A stretch of DNA of 64,000 nucleotides from Aquatica leii. Lineage: Eukaryota > Arthropoda > Insecta > Coleoptera > Lampyridae. The translations under genes and the position numbers were made by a program. Every line of letters starts with the position of its first letter. Position 1 is the stretch's first letter. The notes beneath the pieces were generated by a model. It was not told the DNA's origin. It did not search any database and worked only from the letters and a program-made list of their open reading frames with translations. This document shows positions 41,001 through 53,940 of this stretch, one piece after another. Location: assembly GCA_035610365.1 (NCBI GenBank), contig CM069434.1, positions 30,094,238-30,158,237 on the forward strand, given 5' to 3'.

Positions 41001-44000
41001 CTTTGTGAAAATTTTCCTGGAGTAAACATTTCTCCATGTTATTGTGATTTACTTTAATTGTATCGTATTGTTTTCAGCGGTTTTTGATCGCACTTATATA
41101 AACATACTTATGTATCGCTTCTCCTATCGTTGAAGTTCTGTCTGTGATAAAATAAATATATTCGTTGTTACAACTTCTGTCTTGTAATTTGTTCTATTAC
41201 ACCTTCGGGTAGTTTTAAACGATGTCTCTCACCCTAATCTTTCATCATGTTGGCGCCTTTTTAAACTTATTTTATAATTTAGCACCACGAAGCTTACGAC
41301 TCAATCACCGAATCAACTGAGCTAGTCGTCACTATTTAAGTTACGAGAAAATCCTCGTAACAAATAACGATAGTTATATCCAAATTACTTGTAAGTTGTT
41401 TAAATCTAGTTGCATTTTATTAGTGTTAGTTAAAAATAGTTATATTTATCATATCTAAATTAAAGCGTGTAAATACTTCGTTTTCAAATAAATTAGTTTT
41501 AAAAATTGTTACAATAGGATGAAGACATTATGGAAGTAAGTATAGCCCAAATTAATAATATATTGAAAAAGATTAAACGAAACATAGTAACACGAACAAA
41601 CTGGTAAATAGATTAAGTTTCGTTAACCAAGAGAATAAGCTAGGTTTAGGGAAAGAAAAAAACAAGGAATATAACTTTGAATTGTACGTAACCTTGGTTG
41701 ATTTTGAGGCTATCAAAATATAGGCTGTCCTAAATGCATCCGTGAAAATATAGAATCAATAATAGATATATAAACTTAATTTAAAACTTACTTGCAGTAT
41801 TCAGAAGTATATATAAGACAAGTTTAGCCCGCATTGATTAGCTAAACCACGAGAAAAATTTACAAAGCTCCACGACGAGAGTGTACAGTCGCCATAAAGA
41901 CCAAAATAAGTTTATTCCACAAAATAATTTACGGTTTGGATCGTGTCACTGTTATAACCAAAGTTTCCAACGTTTTGTCCACTTTCGTAAGGGACTTCGT
42001 TAGGGCGCGAGAGAATCGAAGAACTTACACAAGCAATCGAAATCTAACTAAGAACCTACCAAAAGCTAGGTTATTAACTTGTGAAACAAGCCATAATCGA
42101 AACTAAACAAGCCCGATTCTAAACTCCATAGTAGTAACTTAAGAAGTAGCCTACGTATATAAAAAAGAGTATCGTCACAACTGGTTAAACTCGACTCTGA
42201 TTGGGTTAGGGTCGAAAAGGAGCGTGTATTCGATAAAGGAGTAATGACAGGAAATCAAAGAAGGGATAGCTCGACACCATAATCACGTTTAAAGTTATTG
42301 GAGTGTTTGATGATTTCTAAGTTCTCTCAGATTTTCCTATTGAAGAATAGAGATTTTTCAATCACCGAAACGTTATCAAAATCTATATTGTGACCTATAG
42401 TAAAATGATGTTCAGCAACCGAGACTGTAGAAAATATTTCTTGGGAGAAGGAAAAATCTGAGATTTTGCCTATCGAGTTGAATATGAGTTTAATACAGTT
42501 CTTACAAAGAAGTTTCTCTATTTGATATCTAACCTTATGAATGTAGGTAGAGGAAAGGGTTTTACCTGTACATTCGCAAAGAATGTTGGACAAGAACTTG
42601 GCTAGCTTGTAGGTAGAAGATTGGATAGTACTGACGATAGGTTGAAGTGGAATACCTTGTTTGAGAACTTTGGAAAGTCCGTATAGACGCGGTAGTTCGG
42701 AATCTAAATAAGTAAGTCGACGTTTAGTTTCTGGTAGTAGATTAGAAGATTTGATTGACCTCACGTTCAATCCTCGAAGTGGGATTACGAAGGACGTACG
42801 TTTCCTCAGACGAAATAGAATTTTGTTGTCGTTTACCTAACTTTTTAGAAGTTCTTAGTTAGATTTCGGTTTCTTGTTTCAGGTCTTCGAATTGTCTTAC
42901 GCCCTAATGAAGCCCCTTACGAAAGTGGGCAAAACGTAGGAAACTTCGGCTACAACAATGACACGGACCAAACCCGGAAGACGTTCTCATCTAATAAGAA
43001 CGAAATATTACGAAGAATTTACTACTCAAAAACAAATCTCATTCTCAAATTTCTGTTTGAAGCGGTTTTTACTACTTACTTATCAGCTGGTAGAGCTGCT
43101 ATGTAGAGAGGAACAGTACAGGAAATCAGCGAGTGACCAAACGACGCTTTTTTGTCACCAATAATAGCTTGAGAGTGACTGTTATATACATCTAAGCTTA
43201 TAGTCGATGGCAGTTTTTGGCTCAAAAGTACGGAAGTATCTAATAATTTTTCTAAGTAATCTTTTTTCTCGTGCCTAACTTGTAATTTAATTACATAATC
43301 GCCTTTTTCTAATTTAATAGAATACTACAAAAAAGAGTTTATCGCCAATCAGTAACCTTGATAAAACTTACTTTAGCAGGATACGAATCGCCACAACCTA
43401 ACAACTGTTTATTACTATCAAACAGCAGCCATAATTGCGATTCAAATTCTGACTCGTACAAAACGTCGCTTAAAATAGCATAGTTCGGGGTGACTTCGGT
43501 TCCTTTGTTTAAATGAAAACTGTAAGATAATACTAGTTCGTAAATTTGACGACCTTTAGGTATAACATCCCGAGCAGTTAATGGCGAAATTTTGGCATCT
43601 GTTGGCCTGTAATACAATCGTATTATACAAACGTTTACAATTTTATATTCACCTTAGAATTTGGACGGAATTTTTTAAAGTAATGCAAGGCAATATTTCT
43701 TCTCCTTGCAAACTCGTAACTTGTAAAGGATATAGTCCTTCAGAAGCGTACATCGTTATCGCGGGATGACTAGGTTTAACGCCATGAAAAGAAATTGAAT
43801 AATTTATGTTTGTATCGCCTAAATTTGCCCAATATTTTGCTACAACCACTTCTATAATAATGCCACCTCTTACTTGAAAGCTTTGTATAGTTTCAGTGTT
43901 TGAAATAACAGTGAGGTTTTTGTTAGTTTCTAAGCTTTTACAATTCTGTTTAGGCAAAAGTTGCATACAATGCAAGACAAATCTACCAGTTTGCTCTTCC

Positions 44001-47000
44001 TCTGTACATCTCATTCGAATCATTCCCCAAGTAGCAAGTTCAGGTACAACAAAAAAGTGTCGCTTAATTGAGTTTGGTTTAAACATGACGTCGTCGAACT
44101 GAACAGAATAATTACACGCAGGTAATTGTTCTGCCTGAATTATTGTTATAGGTATTCTAAAAACTGGCCCTTTCTCTATACAATTAACATCAAAAGCTTC
44201 TACACTTGTATGATGCTCTCCAGGTTTTAATCCAGAAGTCTCTACCTTAATAGATATAGTTCTTGAAGCATTAGCAATGTCCAAGTGACTAGGATAACTA
44301 ACGTAACTTTCCTTACATATCATAACTAGTCTTAAATTAAACTGTAGTTTCGAAGTTACTTCCACAACTTCTAATCCTTTAAAAAATGGTTCTATATTAA
44401 TGGAATATTCATAATTTGTGCGATCGCCTTTTGACCTAATATATACGCCTTTAGTATTACCAGCACCACAAGTAATATGAAATCGTACATCTCGTTCTTG
44501 AACGTTACTATAATTAAACAAATACTCTAAAGATTTATCAATCTGCAGTAGTCCGCGCCCTTGTGCAAATATTTCTACATTGCTTAATGTTGTTGCACAA
44601 TTTTCTAAAGCTCTTTTAATACTATACGGAGAGTAAGATAATTGACGCTGTTGAAGTCCGGAAACTAGTAAAGCAACAGCACCAGCTACGTGAGGAGAAG
44701 CCATAGAGGTACCATTCATAAGTTGGGAATTACGTAATGTAAAATTTGGTACTGAAGTAATGGCACCTCCAGGTGCGCATACACTAACTCCAAAACCGCC
44801 ATCAATCGTGGGGCCACGAGAAGACCACGTGTAAGCCATTCCTACATTATACACAATATATTAGTTATCAACCTAAATTTGTAGTCACCTGATAATTTTT
44901 GTCGCATAGAATACTCTGCTACCATCATATCTGGTGATACATAAGCACCAACACCAATAACAGTTTCTTGACTTATATCAGGTGGTGTACCTACTGTACT
45001 TAAAGCAGGGCCGTGATTTCCAGCAGATGCAACCCAAATAACTCCATATTTGTTTATGACTTCGCTCATTATATCTCCTATTCTCCTGGAATTTTATTTT
45101 AAAGGTAGTTTGCACTATAAGAAAATAGTTACCCTGTGTTTGACCAATGGGCGTGTTCGCCATAACTCATGTTAATTACATGAATAGGAGTTGTCTTCTG
45201 CATACTCATTACTTTGATCATGGCTCGAACCAATGCCGTTCCTGTTTCCATTGACCCTAAACGTCCATCACCTAGAAAATGACGTAATATGATTTACAGC
45301 ATATATAATGTATCACTATATTGTTACCAATAGTGAGAGATACTATTTGAGCACCTGGAGCAACTCCATTACTTTCAGGTGATTCCGGAAAGTAAGCTGA
45401 TGCTATAGAAGCAACATGAGTTCCATGACTCGCTAAAAAGAAAATACAGAAGTGCGAATAATGTTTTGTTAGGCAAGTATTACAACATAGTCCAACAAGT
45501 TCTAGAACATTTCCCTCATCGTGTACATTGATACTAAAGTTTAATTGATCCGATTCAGTTAAAGGTGCAAAGTCATGAGTAATACTGTATTCTCCCAATA
45601 ACGGACATTGATCTAATTCTCCTTTTTCCGAGGTATCTACACAGGCAACCCATTTTGTTCCATCGTGAAAAAGTACACAATCGTATACAGGACCAACGTC
45701 AGAATACTTCTTTTCAAAGTTAGTTAAAATTTCAATCCTCGCTTCTAAGTCGTCCTTCTCTAGTTTTTCGTCCTCCGTTAAGTTTTGCTTTGCTAGATGC
45801 ATGTAAGATAGAATGATTTGTACTTCTTTTAATAAACGTATTTACCCGAATAAAGCGATTCAAATTTTGATAACGCGCGATTCGCTTCCGCAATTGTCAG
45901 TTTATGCTGATTGTCCCATAATTTCTCTTTCCTTTCTTCTTGTATTCGTTCCTTTAACCTTTTAGGATACAAATCAAACGCGTTTTTTACACCTAATCTG
46001 TATTTGTTGGATGGATTAGACCAACTTTCAGGTACCTAAAATACACATTTTTCACATTAAATACGGGTAAAAAAATCAATCTAACTAAAAGAAAATGCAT
46101 AAATGTGAGTATTTTAACGGTAACTACTCTGAATAAATATATGATTAGATAAAATCGATTTTAACAAAAAAGTCAGATAGATATTGGAATAAGACAAGAA
46201 GAAATGCAGAATTTAACCAAATGGCACTACTGTAATTTTAGGAAAGTTGTACTAAGACGAGTGGCAATTACTGTTTTCTATAGTTAACAACAAAATATAA
46301 AATTGGTACCTTGTTCAATCTACAAGAATTACTAAAAAACAATAAATATAGCTAAACTTTGTAAGAGTCGAGACGAGATTTAACTTGTAAGATAAACAAA
46401 ATGTTTTAATATTACGAAAATAACGTTCTCGAAGTCACTGCCAATTTCGAGACAATGACCGAAGAATGTTGAACATTCGAGACACAGATAACAGAAATAT
46501 ATAAAAAAGTATTCCACAAGAGCCGAAATCAGTTTTTTTCGAAGACTGCCGGTTTAAATAAATTAAGTGTTTAACGCGTTTTTAGATAAATAAGTGTACG
46601 TTCTTTTTATATAAATAAATACCGGTTTAGATGAACAGAAGTTATCCGCGGATATTATTAGTGATAGTAATAAGCAGTGTTGTGCATTATCTAGATTAAA
46701 TTATATAGATAATACATCTAGATAATTCTGCATCATCTTTTTCCTTATCTAGATAAAAGTATTGGATATTATCTAATTGATTATCTTAGATGATTGTTTT
46801 AGTTTAGATTTCCTTTTTTGTAATTTTTATTAGGTGGTAATGTAGTACGGTCCACATCGCTAAATGATAAATAATCGCTGTAGATGTTTTGTATCTTTGC
46901 AGCTCGCCTGCTAACAAAAACGAAACTCACATGACCTGAGCGTAAATACATAAAATACGAGATTTAAACAACAACACAACTCAAATTACTTTTTTTAATT

Positions 47001-50000
47001 GAACCCGTTGCGATAAGGATCTTATCGTCTTTAGAAACAATAATAAGTTTACATTTATTCAATGCATTAACTTGCACAATTCATACATTGAAATTAATAG
47101 CTACTAATTTTGTAGTTTTGAAAATATTAATTACTTGAAATGCCTACACTGAGCAAGACTAGGCTCAAGTAAAAAAATGTTTACTTCAAAAAGAAAAAAT
47201 TCATGACTTTTTGAGCAGTTGAAAATGGCAAAACTCGATACACGTGATTTAGAGTTTTTTAAAAAAATATTTAAGTTATGGAGCTTTCACCTTACTCTTT
47301 AAATAAACTTGTTGACTAAGTAAATCAATGTTGTAAAATATCTTATAAGTACAATTACTGACAACCTTTCAAATATAATTAACAAAACTGCAAACCAAAA
47401 TGCTTATGTTTTACATTTGGATTTCTTGTACTTACAATTACAAAACGTACTGAGCAGAGCATAAACTATTTAGAATATTAGAGCCCGTTAAAACCCAATT
47501 TTTTTAGGAGAACATAAACTTTGCTTACGTTTTTAACTTAAAAGATATAAAAGCTAAATATTTAAGTGCTCGATGTAAGCTGCTCACAATTTAAAATACA
47601 ATAAATTTTTGAGGATTAGTTGACTTCTTGTAAAAAAATTGCTTAAATTATCGAACTAAATGATAACTTAAATTTAAAAACAAAAAGCAGTAATTCAGAG
47701 AGTTTGATTGACGGCTATGAGCGATAATCTTCGGTGTTAATTGGAAGGCTTTAGTACTGATTTTTCTTAGGAATGAAAATTTTAAAAAGACAATATTGTA
47801 TTAAGATTTGTAAATAATGTAATTTGTTTTATATTTTACAATAATAGGTCATCAAATCAATAAAGTTTTTGTCATGTGTTTCTTCGATTTTTATTTTTTT
47901 TTCAATTTGTCTTTCAGTTTTACTTAGAAAATTTAATAAACAATAAATTGGTTATTTATTCTGTTATGAAATCATATACATTTATTTATATGATGATAAT
48001 TAAATGGTATCAATCAATTAAAATTATTACCTGTTGTACTTATTTGATGGAATCATCTATGTAAATTATATATTATCTTATCTATTATCTAGATAAATTA
48101 ATAAACTTTTATCTAAATCCATTATCTAGTTAAAAAAATTGGAAATTACCTATTATCTCATCTAGATAAAAAATAAATTATCCATGCACAACACTGGTAA
48201 TAAGTGATGTATAAATTAATGTGTTTTTCTTAAATATCGTTAGATTTAATTAGTTACGTGTAGTCCTAATCGTGTAAATATTTAGTTTTCAAATAAATTA
48301 GAATTAAAACTGTTACAGTGGTGTCAGTGCGTATTTAAGGTGTTAATACAAGTAATTTAATATTGCTCACGTATTAACAACGTTGAGTGATAAGTACGTG
48401 TCCGCGTGTGTTTGTTTATACAGTGTAATTTTAGTTGTTCCCGTTCGTCAAACTAGTGACGGGCGTTATTAGAATTCAGTGTTGTTAAACTTTTTATCCG
48501 TGTTATAATTAATGCCGGTAACTCGTTATCGAAACAAAATGGATGCAAAAGTTCTCGACTCAATAAAAAATGATCAAGAATCGATAAATCAAAATATGGA
48601 AGAAAAACTGTCCGAAAATTCTCAGAAAATGGAAGAAAAACTGTCCGAACATTCTCAGGAAATGAAGAAAAATTCTAGAAGTCTAAAAGAAGAAATACGA
48701 TCAAAAACCAAATTAAAATTGTTTAAGAGGAAACTCAAGCAGATATGTTAAATTTAAGAGAAGAAATATGCGCAGTTCTAGAAAACAAAATAAAAGCAAT
48801 AGAGGACAATTGCTTGAAGAAAGAATGAACTAAATAAATTGCCACAGTGAAGGAAATGTCACGAACGAAGATTTAATAGACCATCGAGAACAAGCCATGC
48901 ATAAGTTTAAGATTCTACCCTCAAACTTTGATGAAAAAACTTCTTGATCAACGTACTACCAGCAGTTTGAAGCTGAGGTTACAGATAAAGGTTAGAGCAA
49001 CAAGCTAAAAGCGTTTGGAATATTGCAGACAGTTCTTGACCACCTCCAAGGAAATTAAGAACTCTTAATTTCCCGTTTAGAAATGAGATATGAAGATGCT
49101 CAAGTGTACCAAGCTTAAATAAAAAGTAGAGTTCAAAATGCTGCGGAAAGTCTTCAAGAGTTCGAGGCTGATATCGCCAGATTGACACGAATTGCGTATC
49201 CTACAGCACTAGATACCTTCTTGGAGCAGTTGGCTTAGTTGACAAAGGACTACTCGTACTTTAGTACGAGTAAAAACACGATGCCAGTATGAATCTTGAA
49301 TGTCAACTTAGATCCAGTAACGTTGAAAAAGAAGACCGTGTTAAGCTAATGCACGGCAGCATCTCAAATTGTGAGATGCGTGAATTCTAATAAAAATACG
49401 TCGCCGAAGAAGTGCCCACAACATATATAGGACATTCTTACCTCCAAATGCCAAAACCTAAGCCAAGACCAGCTAGCTAAAGTTAAAGTGTTGATCCAAC
49501 AGTGTCAAGATGTGTTCGCACTGTAAAGTGCTTCCAAAGGAAGAACTAACGTTGTGAAACATAAAATTAATACCGGACACGTTCGGTCAACATCTTCGCC
49601 AACTTCCTTTGGCGAAAAGAGAACAAGCCGAATAAATAATTACGGATATGGAGAGAGGTGTGATTGAACCTTCAACGAGGTTTGTCATAGTACTACAGGC
49701 AGCTTAAGGATGTGGTCAAAAAGACAGCTACTCTTTAATTGATGGTACGTTAGATACCCTGTCAGGATCCCAGTGGTTTTGTAGAAGTACCGTCGACTCT
49801 GAAACGCAGAGACCAAAGCATATTTTCATGAACTATTCTTTAGTGATACAACAAACTAAAAACAGATGTATATAGCATAGTTTTATAAGAAAAGTATATT
49901 CATTCACTTATATTTTGTGATTATAAGATTTGTTTTATTATTTTAATTTTCCATGATAAATTTAAAATTTGTAGAGCATTAATTCAACGTAGTACTATAA

Positions 50001-53000
50001 AAAGACTAAAAGCATAGACTAATCTATAATAGCGTTAAAAGAAACACCCTGCAGACAGTCAATTTAGTAAACGAAACTTCTGGAAACATATTTCAAATAA
50101 TTGGGGGCGCTACAGAAAGAAAGAACATGAAAATAAAAGCCCACCACTAAGACACGAAAGGTCATCTTAACAGCAGATGTAGACACTGAGATAATACTTC
50201 TGGAGAGAACAATCTAGCGCAAATAACAGAGGCGCTTTGTTTAAAGTATTTCAGAGTAACTCTAAAACCTACTTTAAGTTCTAGTTCTTGTTCGCTAAAA
50301 CTGGTTTCTCCGCTAAGTACTTAAATGCAGAAAAATTGTACCTGCAAATATCTACACGTTCAATACTGAAAAACCACAAGGTTCTAATCTGCCAAACAAG
50401 ACATAAACAAAATCTGGATAAACCATAGCAGATGCTAAGAAACAATGCCTGAGGAACCAGTATGAATCAAGTAAAAAACACAAAGAAGCTTTCTGGTTCT
50501 GTTAGAAAAAAGCTTCGCAAAGAAAAACTTCATCAGCCAGGGAGAAGAAAAGCAAAGACAGTAATAAACACCAAAGAAGTTAGTCATAAGCGAGCCTCAT
50601 TAAGACTGCCCCGATTCAAACTGTAGCTATATTAAAAGAAGGAAAATCTGCTCCCAGAATTTCTAAAGTTAATGTATCCTAAATAATGTACTCTGGGAGG
50701 CTGCAAAACTTAATATAACGCCATTGATGTTAAGAACATGCCAAAACTAATATTAAAAAATCAAAGTGATGTGAATAAGAAAAAAGATTCGAAAAGACAA
50801 CTTATCTTTCTCACGAGAGAAAGTTAGTCTCAATTGGAGACCTTACTTAAATCTATACCTCGTCTTCTTTACACGTCTGAGAGGAAAAAGGGAAATAAAC
50901 AAAATGACGAAGAAGACCCGGCTGTCCTACAGAATTATATAAGAACAAACAATGTCGATAATGTACTTATACAAACCTCTTGAGTTTATAAGAGACCTAA
51001 TAGTGTTCAACAAAAATATGAGCATGGAAGAAAACATAAAACACATTAGACTGATTCAGTTTTGTTAGAATAACAAAAGAACTAGTGCTCAGTAGTTTCA
51101 ACGCACATCGTAAACACTGCAAACAGTGGAAATGCAGATTGGTAGCATCTGGAGTCACATTGCCGAAGAGTTTCATCAGCGAACCGTCCAGAACGAAAGT
51201 AAATACATTAATTAAGCTAAATAAAAAACATCTATGATACTCTATTGGACTCCGGCACATAGTTAAAATTCGCCCACTTGAGATCTTAAACTAGTCCTCC
51301 TCAAGGATTTCATGAGTGCAAAGGAGAGTAAAGTTTAATACGTCCGAAACTTAGATGCTTGTTTAAGCTTGACTATACTCCATAATTTGGCAATTCTTTC
51401 TTATGCTTATTTTACTTATCTTACGTTATGATGGAGCTGAACTCTAAATAAACTTGAAACCGTAGTAGTAGATAACTAGCACTTTCAGGCGCCGTTAGCA
51501 ATTCCCTTGACTTCATATTAACGGATGCGTAAGAGTATTATTGCGCTTAGTAATAAATATCTTTTTATTCTACGTTTGATCAGGTCAACGCGTTACAGCG
51601 TATGTACCCAAGTACTATTCCAGTACTATTCCTATGTTATTTAGTTTGTTTATTGTTGACTTATATTTTATTCAAATGAAAAGTCACGTTGAGACTACTG
51701 ATAGCAAATGTAAGGTTATATGATAAGAATCAACAAGATGACAGTGGGAATTTGTATATATTTTTAAAGGAAACTAGAAAACCTAGTACTAATTGGCAAT
51801 GTCAGCCAATCGCAAAACTTTTATTACTACTTAAAAAAATCAACTATCAAAGAAAAACCAATTCGTAGACCATGTTAAAAAAACTCAAGTTGCACACGAA
51901 AATAAGTATAAAGGTAACGTGAGGAAAAGTTACTGCAATTTCATTCTGAAGTTCGTTATAACAGAGGCTTAAGAGATATGTGTGTTATTTGACCAAAACG
52001 CCGGAATCGGATTTTCGTCCGTTAGCTGAACCGGATTGCCGGAATTCGCTAAAACTGATAGGGATAATGACAGGTAAACATTTTTTTTTCAGTTTATTAT
52101 TACTAACCCATTTTTAGAATTTTTTTTTAAATTCCGGCCGGTAGTAGATAGGCTGGATTTTATGGTGCCGTCAGAATTCCGATACATGCTTATTCGTATT
52201 CTATAGAAGGAAGATTATCAAACTGCAGTATCAAAAATATACGATTCCTAATTTAATAATTCTTTTCTTTTTAGCAGTAGTAAAATCGATTTTGCCTAAA
52301 TAACAGACAAAATAGTTTATATTATTTTGAACAATGATGTAAAAATGTATTTATCTATTTTGAAATGAGCAGATTTGCAATGAACTAAATGACCCCAATG
52401 TCAGTAGAGTTTCAAAGACATGAAAAAATCAATGACTGTTGCCTGCAATTTTTGATAGTAAACTTGATATGCGTATTAAAAAGTGCAACATAATTAAATA
52501 AGAAATTATCAAAGAAGCATAACACATATAATTTTTATAGCAGGTAAATGGTAGCAGCTTTACTGTCAATATTAATATGGTCCGATCCGAAAAGATATCA
52601 ATATTATGGTGTAGACATCGACCTTGCCTGAAAATCCATGAAGTGGTGTTCAGTAATGTATTTGACATACTATTTGGAACTACATATTCATAATTATGCA
52701 AAGCTATTTGCTGTCATAAACCATTACAGTAGGTTGTGCCATCAAAATTGTCCCAAACAGCCACAAATTTATCAATTACAGGAATATGTAGAACTATATA
52801 GCATAACAATTACAGCTATAAGATTTTTACAGAATCACAAAATAAATTTTGTATGTATATAGTTAGCTGGAATTCACAATAATTTTCGAGTATGATCAAA
52901 AATATATTAGATACATTATCATAATGAAAGTACCAATAATCAAATAAACATGTATTTAGAGTTATCTTCCACTTATCACCAGAAAAATCAATACTCCAAT

Positions 53001-53481
53001 AATTTTATCTACCTGCAATATTATACGTACAATAAAACAAATAACTATATGTTAAAGTAAGCAATAAGATTTTTACGATTATCTTATAGATAAATATGTA
53101 TGAATTATATAGTAAAATATGCAGCGATCTTACTTTTAACTTACGTCCGGTCAGTCCTGTTAAATATCCTTCTTTAGGTAGAACGATAGTGGTAGTAACA
53201 ACATCACCACAGCCGCTACAATCAAACCTTTCAATAACCTTAACTTTACCATGTGACGTTTGCTAATAAAATAAAAGTCACGTAGTAACAAATAATAAAC
53301 AATTTTTAAATAATACCTGCAGTCCTGGAGCACCAGGATCAACACCAGAATCGAAAATAGCAATAACTACATCTCTCCCATCATACTCAGGATATTTAGT
53401 TAAGAGGGTCGTAACTCCAGTTTCCTTTTTGGGTAGTAAACCCCAAATGGGAAATTCATTGTCAATACAATTGTCTACCAT
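38017..53481 (-). CDS. TPP2: Tripeptidyl-peptidase II (TPP2)
   Basis: Giant cytosolic subtilisin-family exopeptidase that removes N-terminal tripeptides from oligopeptides, acting downstream of the proteasome. Exons on the minus strand by inspection: 53481-53317, 53262-53134, 46035-45846, 45792-45484, 45432-45328, 45271-45133, 45085-44889, 44841-43653, 43606-43372, 43324-43080, 39076-38859, 38804-38525, 38476-38293, 38241-38017. All are GT-AG; 3810 nt in frame gives 1269 aa, close to the ~1250 aa of animal TPP2. The start is supported by the [13 protein letters not shown] opening. Catalytic residues: Asp44 (FDSGVDPG), His267 (SHGTHVAS), oxyanion Asn369 (SAGNHG), Ser457 (NGTSMASP). The family's insert between Asp and His and the long C-terminal region ([13 protein letters not shown], ending TEYRSF) are complete. 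Introns 2 (7.1 kb) and 10 (4.0 kb) are full of transposons; the others are mostly ~50 nt. The gene looks intact and is convergent with the PHF3/DIDO gene. Confidence 0.95.
39689..41515 (+). pseudogene. Ty3/gypsy integrase relic and LTR fragments in TPP2 intron 10
   Basis: 40200-40820 encodes a broken gypsy integrase on the plus strand: [39 protein letters not shown], then GRMDES-type text and NAGSEKV, with several frameshifts. An LTR-like 3' end follows: TATAAACATACTTATG at 41096 and AATAAATATATTCGTTG before a TTACA at about 41178. A separate LTR fragment at about 41340-41515 (GTTTTCAAATAAATTAG) matches the 3' part of the gypsy LTR ending at about 48320. 39689-39745 (GGTTCTCGAAGTTATTGTGA and on) resembles the LTR start at 46420. 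The pieces are therefore at least two degraded gypsy elements, antisense to TPP2. Confidence 0.75.
41931..42997 (-). mobile_element. Penelope-like retroelement relic with inverted terminal repeats
   Basis: GGTTTGGATCGTGTCACTGT near 41936 is matched in reverse by the sequence near 42950-42985 (ATGACACGGACCAAACCCGG); each end shares about 150-200 bp of diverged similarity with the ends of the insertion at 12212-12581. Between them, minus-strand 42770-42300 encodes a Penelope reverse transcriptase start ([31 protein letters not shown]). It is fused, after a large deletion, to the end of the endonuclease ([20 protein letters not shown], then [10 protein letters not shown]-like text at about 42290-42265). 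It lies in TPP2 intron 10 on the same strand as TPP2. Confidence 0.75.
46420..49860 (+). mobile_element. Ty3/gypsy retrotransposon relic in TPP2 intron 2
   Basis: A 5' LTR spans about 46430-48320, split by a hAT-like insertion (46675-48196). It starts near AACGTTCTCGAAGTCACTGC and ends AAACTGTTACA before GTGGTGTCAGTGCG, a plausible primer-binding site. A gag frame begins at 48512 ([20 protein letters not shown], then Glu/Lys/Ser coiled-coil repeats). Gag continues with stops ([15 protein letters not shown] at about 48950; [20 protein letters not shown] at about 49150). The start of the protease/RT region is at 49560-49800 ([12 protein letters not shown], then [13 protein letters not shown] and [13 protein letters not shown]). 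It ends abruptly within RT; integrase and 3' LTR are absent. Many stops; inactive; antisense to TPP2. Confidence 0.85.
46675..48196. mobile_element. Non-autonomous hAT-like element, 1522 bp, 8-bp target duplication
   Basis: The ends are CAGTGTTGTGCATTATCTAG at 46675 and, in reverse, CAGTGTTGTGCATGG at 48196, i.e. CAG...CTG termini. GTAATAAG occurs on both sides (46667-46674 and 48197-48204), an exact 8-bp target duplication as made by hAT transposases. Removing the insert rejoins a gypsy LTR. Both subterminal regions are rich in TATCTAGATAA-type words (46690-46790 and 48080-48175). No transposase frame was recognised in the interior. A second element with near-identical termini but different cargo lies at 54131-55617. 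Confidence 0.85.
49861..51300. other. Unclassified decayed repeat sequence in TPP2 intron 2
   Basis: Higher GC and purine-rich composition than the flanking intron, with short coding-like plus-strand stretches broken by stops: [20 protein letters not shown] near 50480-50540 and [20 protein letters not shown] near 50895-50955. Basic, Ser/Lys-rich text of this kind occurs in retrotransposon gag regions, but no family is assigned. An 87-codon frame on the minus strand (50997-51260) is not recognised either. Confidence 0.35.
51301..53133. other. Rest of TPP2 intron 2, no gene; CCGGAAT inverted words at 52000-52190
   Basis: Mostly AT-rich. At about 52000-52190 GCCGGAATCGGATT and GGATTGCCGGAATTC occur, with inverted counterparts (AATTCCGGCCGGT and CCGTCAGAATTCCGATA) some 80-150 bases on. 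This suggests a small, decayed fold-back repeat of about 190 bp. The open frame at 52429-52701 (minus) is not recognised. Confidence 0.35.
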
Positions 53482-53940
53482 TGTTAAAATTAGTTTTAAG
53501 TAGATTAATTTACAACTTTAACTATGCACAGTCATACACATACAAAAGAAATGGTGTGTAGTAACTCCACCTCCGTTTCTATAGTTCAACAGTGTTGCCA
53601 AGGTTACTCTATAGGACATTTAAACTACTTTTTATTTAAATTCCAAAACTGAAAAATCAATCAATTCTAAATTATTTTTATTTATCGATTAAATTATTAG
53701 ATTTATTATTGATATTTATTTATGTATTAAAAATTTTTAAATATTTGAATAGTTTATAATACATAAAAAACGTTTTTGTTGCTAATAATTCGTAATGATG
53801 TTATTAATAAATGTGTATTGTAACAAAGTTTTTTAAAAGTAATTTGTTTACACGATTTATTATAATTACTAACACTAATAAAATGCAACGGTATTTAAGA
53901 AAAACACTTACATTAATTTATATATTACTATCACTCGAAA
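53482..53940. other. Upstream region of TPP2, nothing recognised
   Basis: About 460 bases between the TPP2 start codon and the first gypsy LTR fragment. The TPP2 promoter should lie here, but no TATA box, initiator or other core element stands out. Confidence 0.4.

Noticed and set aside
43581-44102. Plus-strand frames opposite TPP2 exon 8
   Set aside because: Antisense shadows of a 1.2-kb coding exon with clear TPP2 content.
53145-53146. Alternative donor GTAAGT for TPP2 exon 2 at 53144
   Set aside because: It creates a stop in the next exon, while the donor after 53134 keeps frame and gives the expected [13 protein letters not shown] junction.
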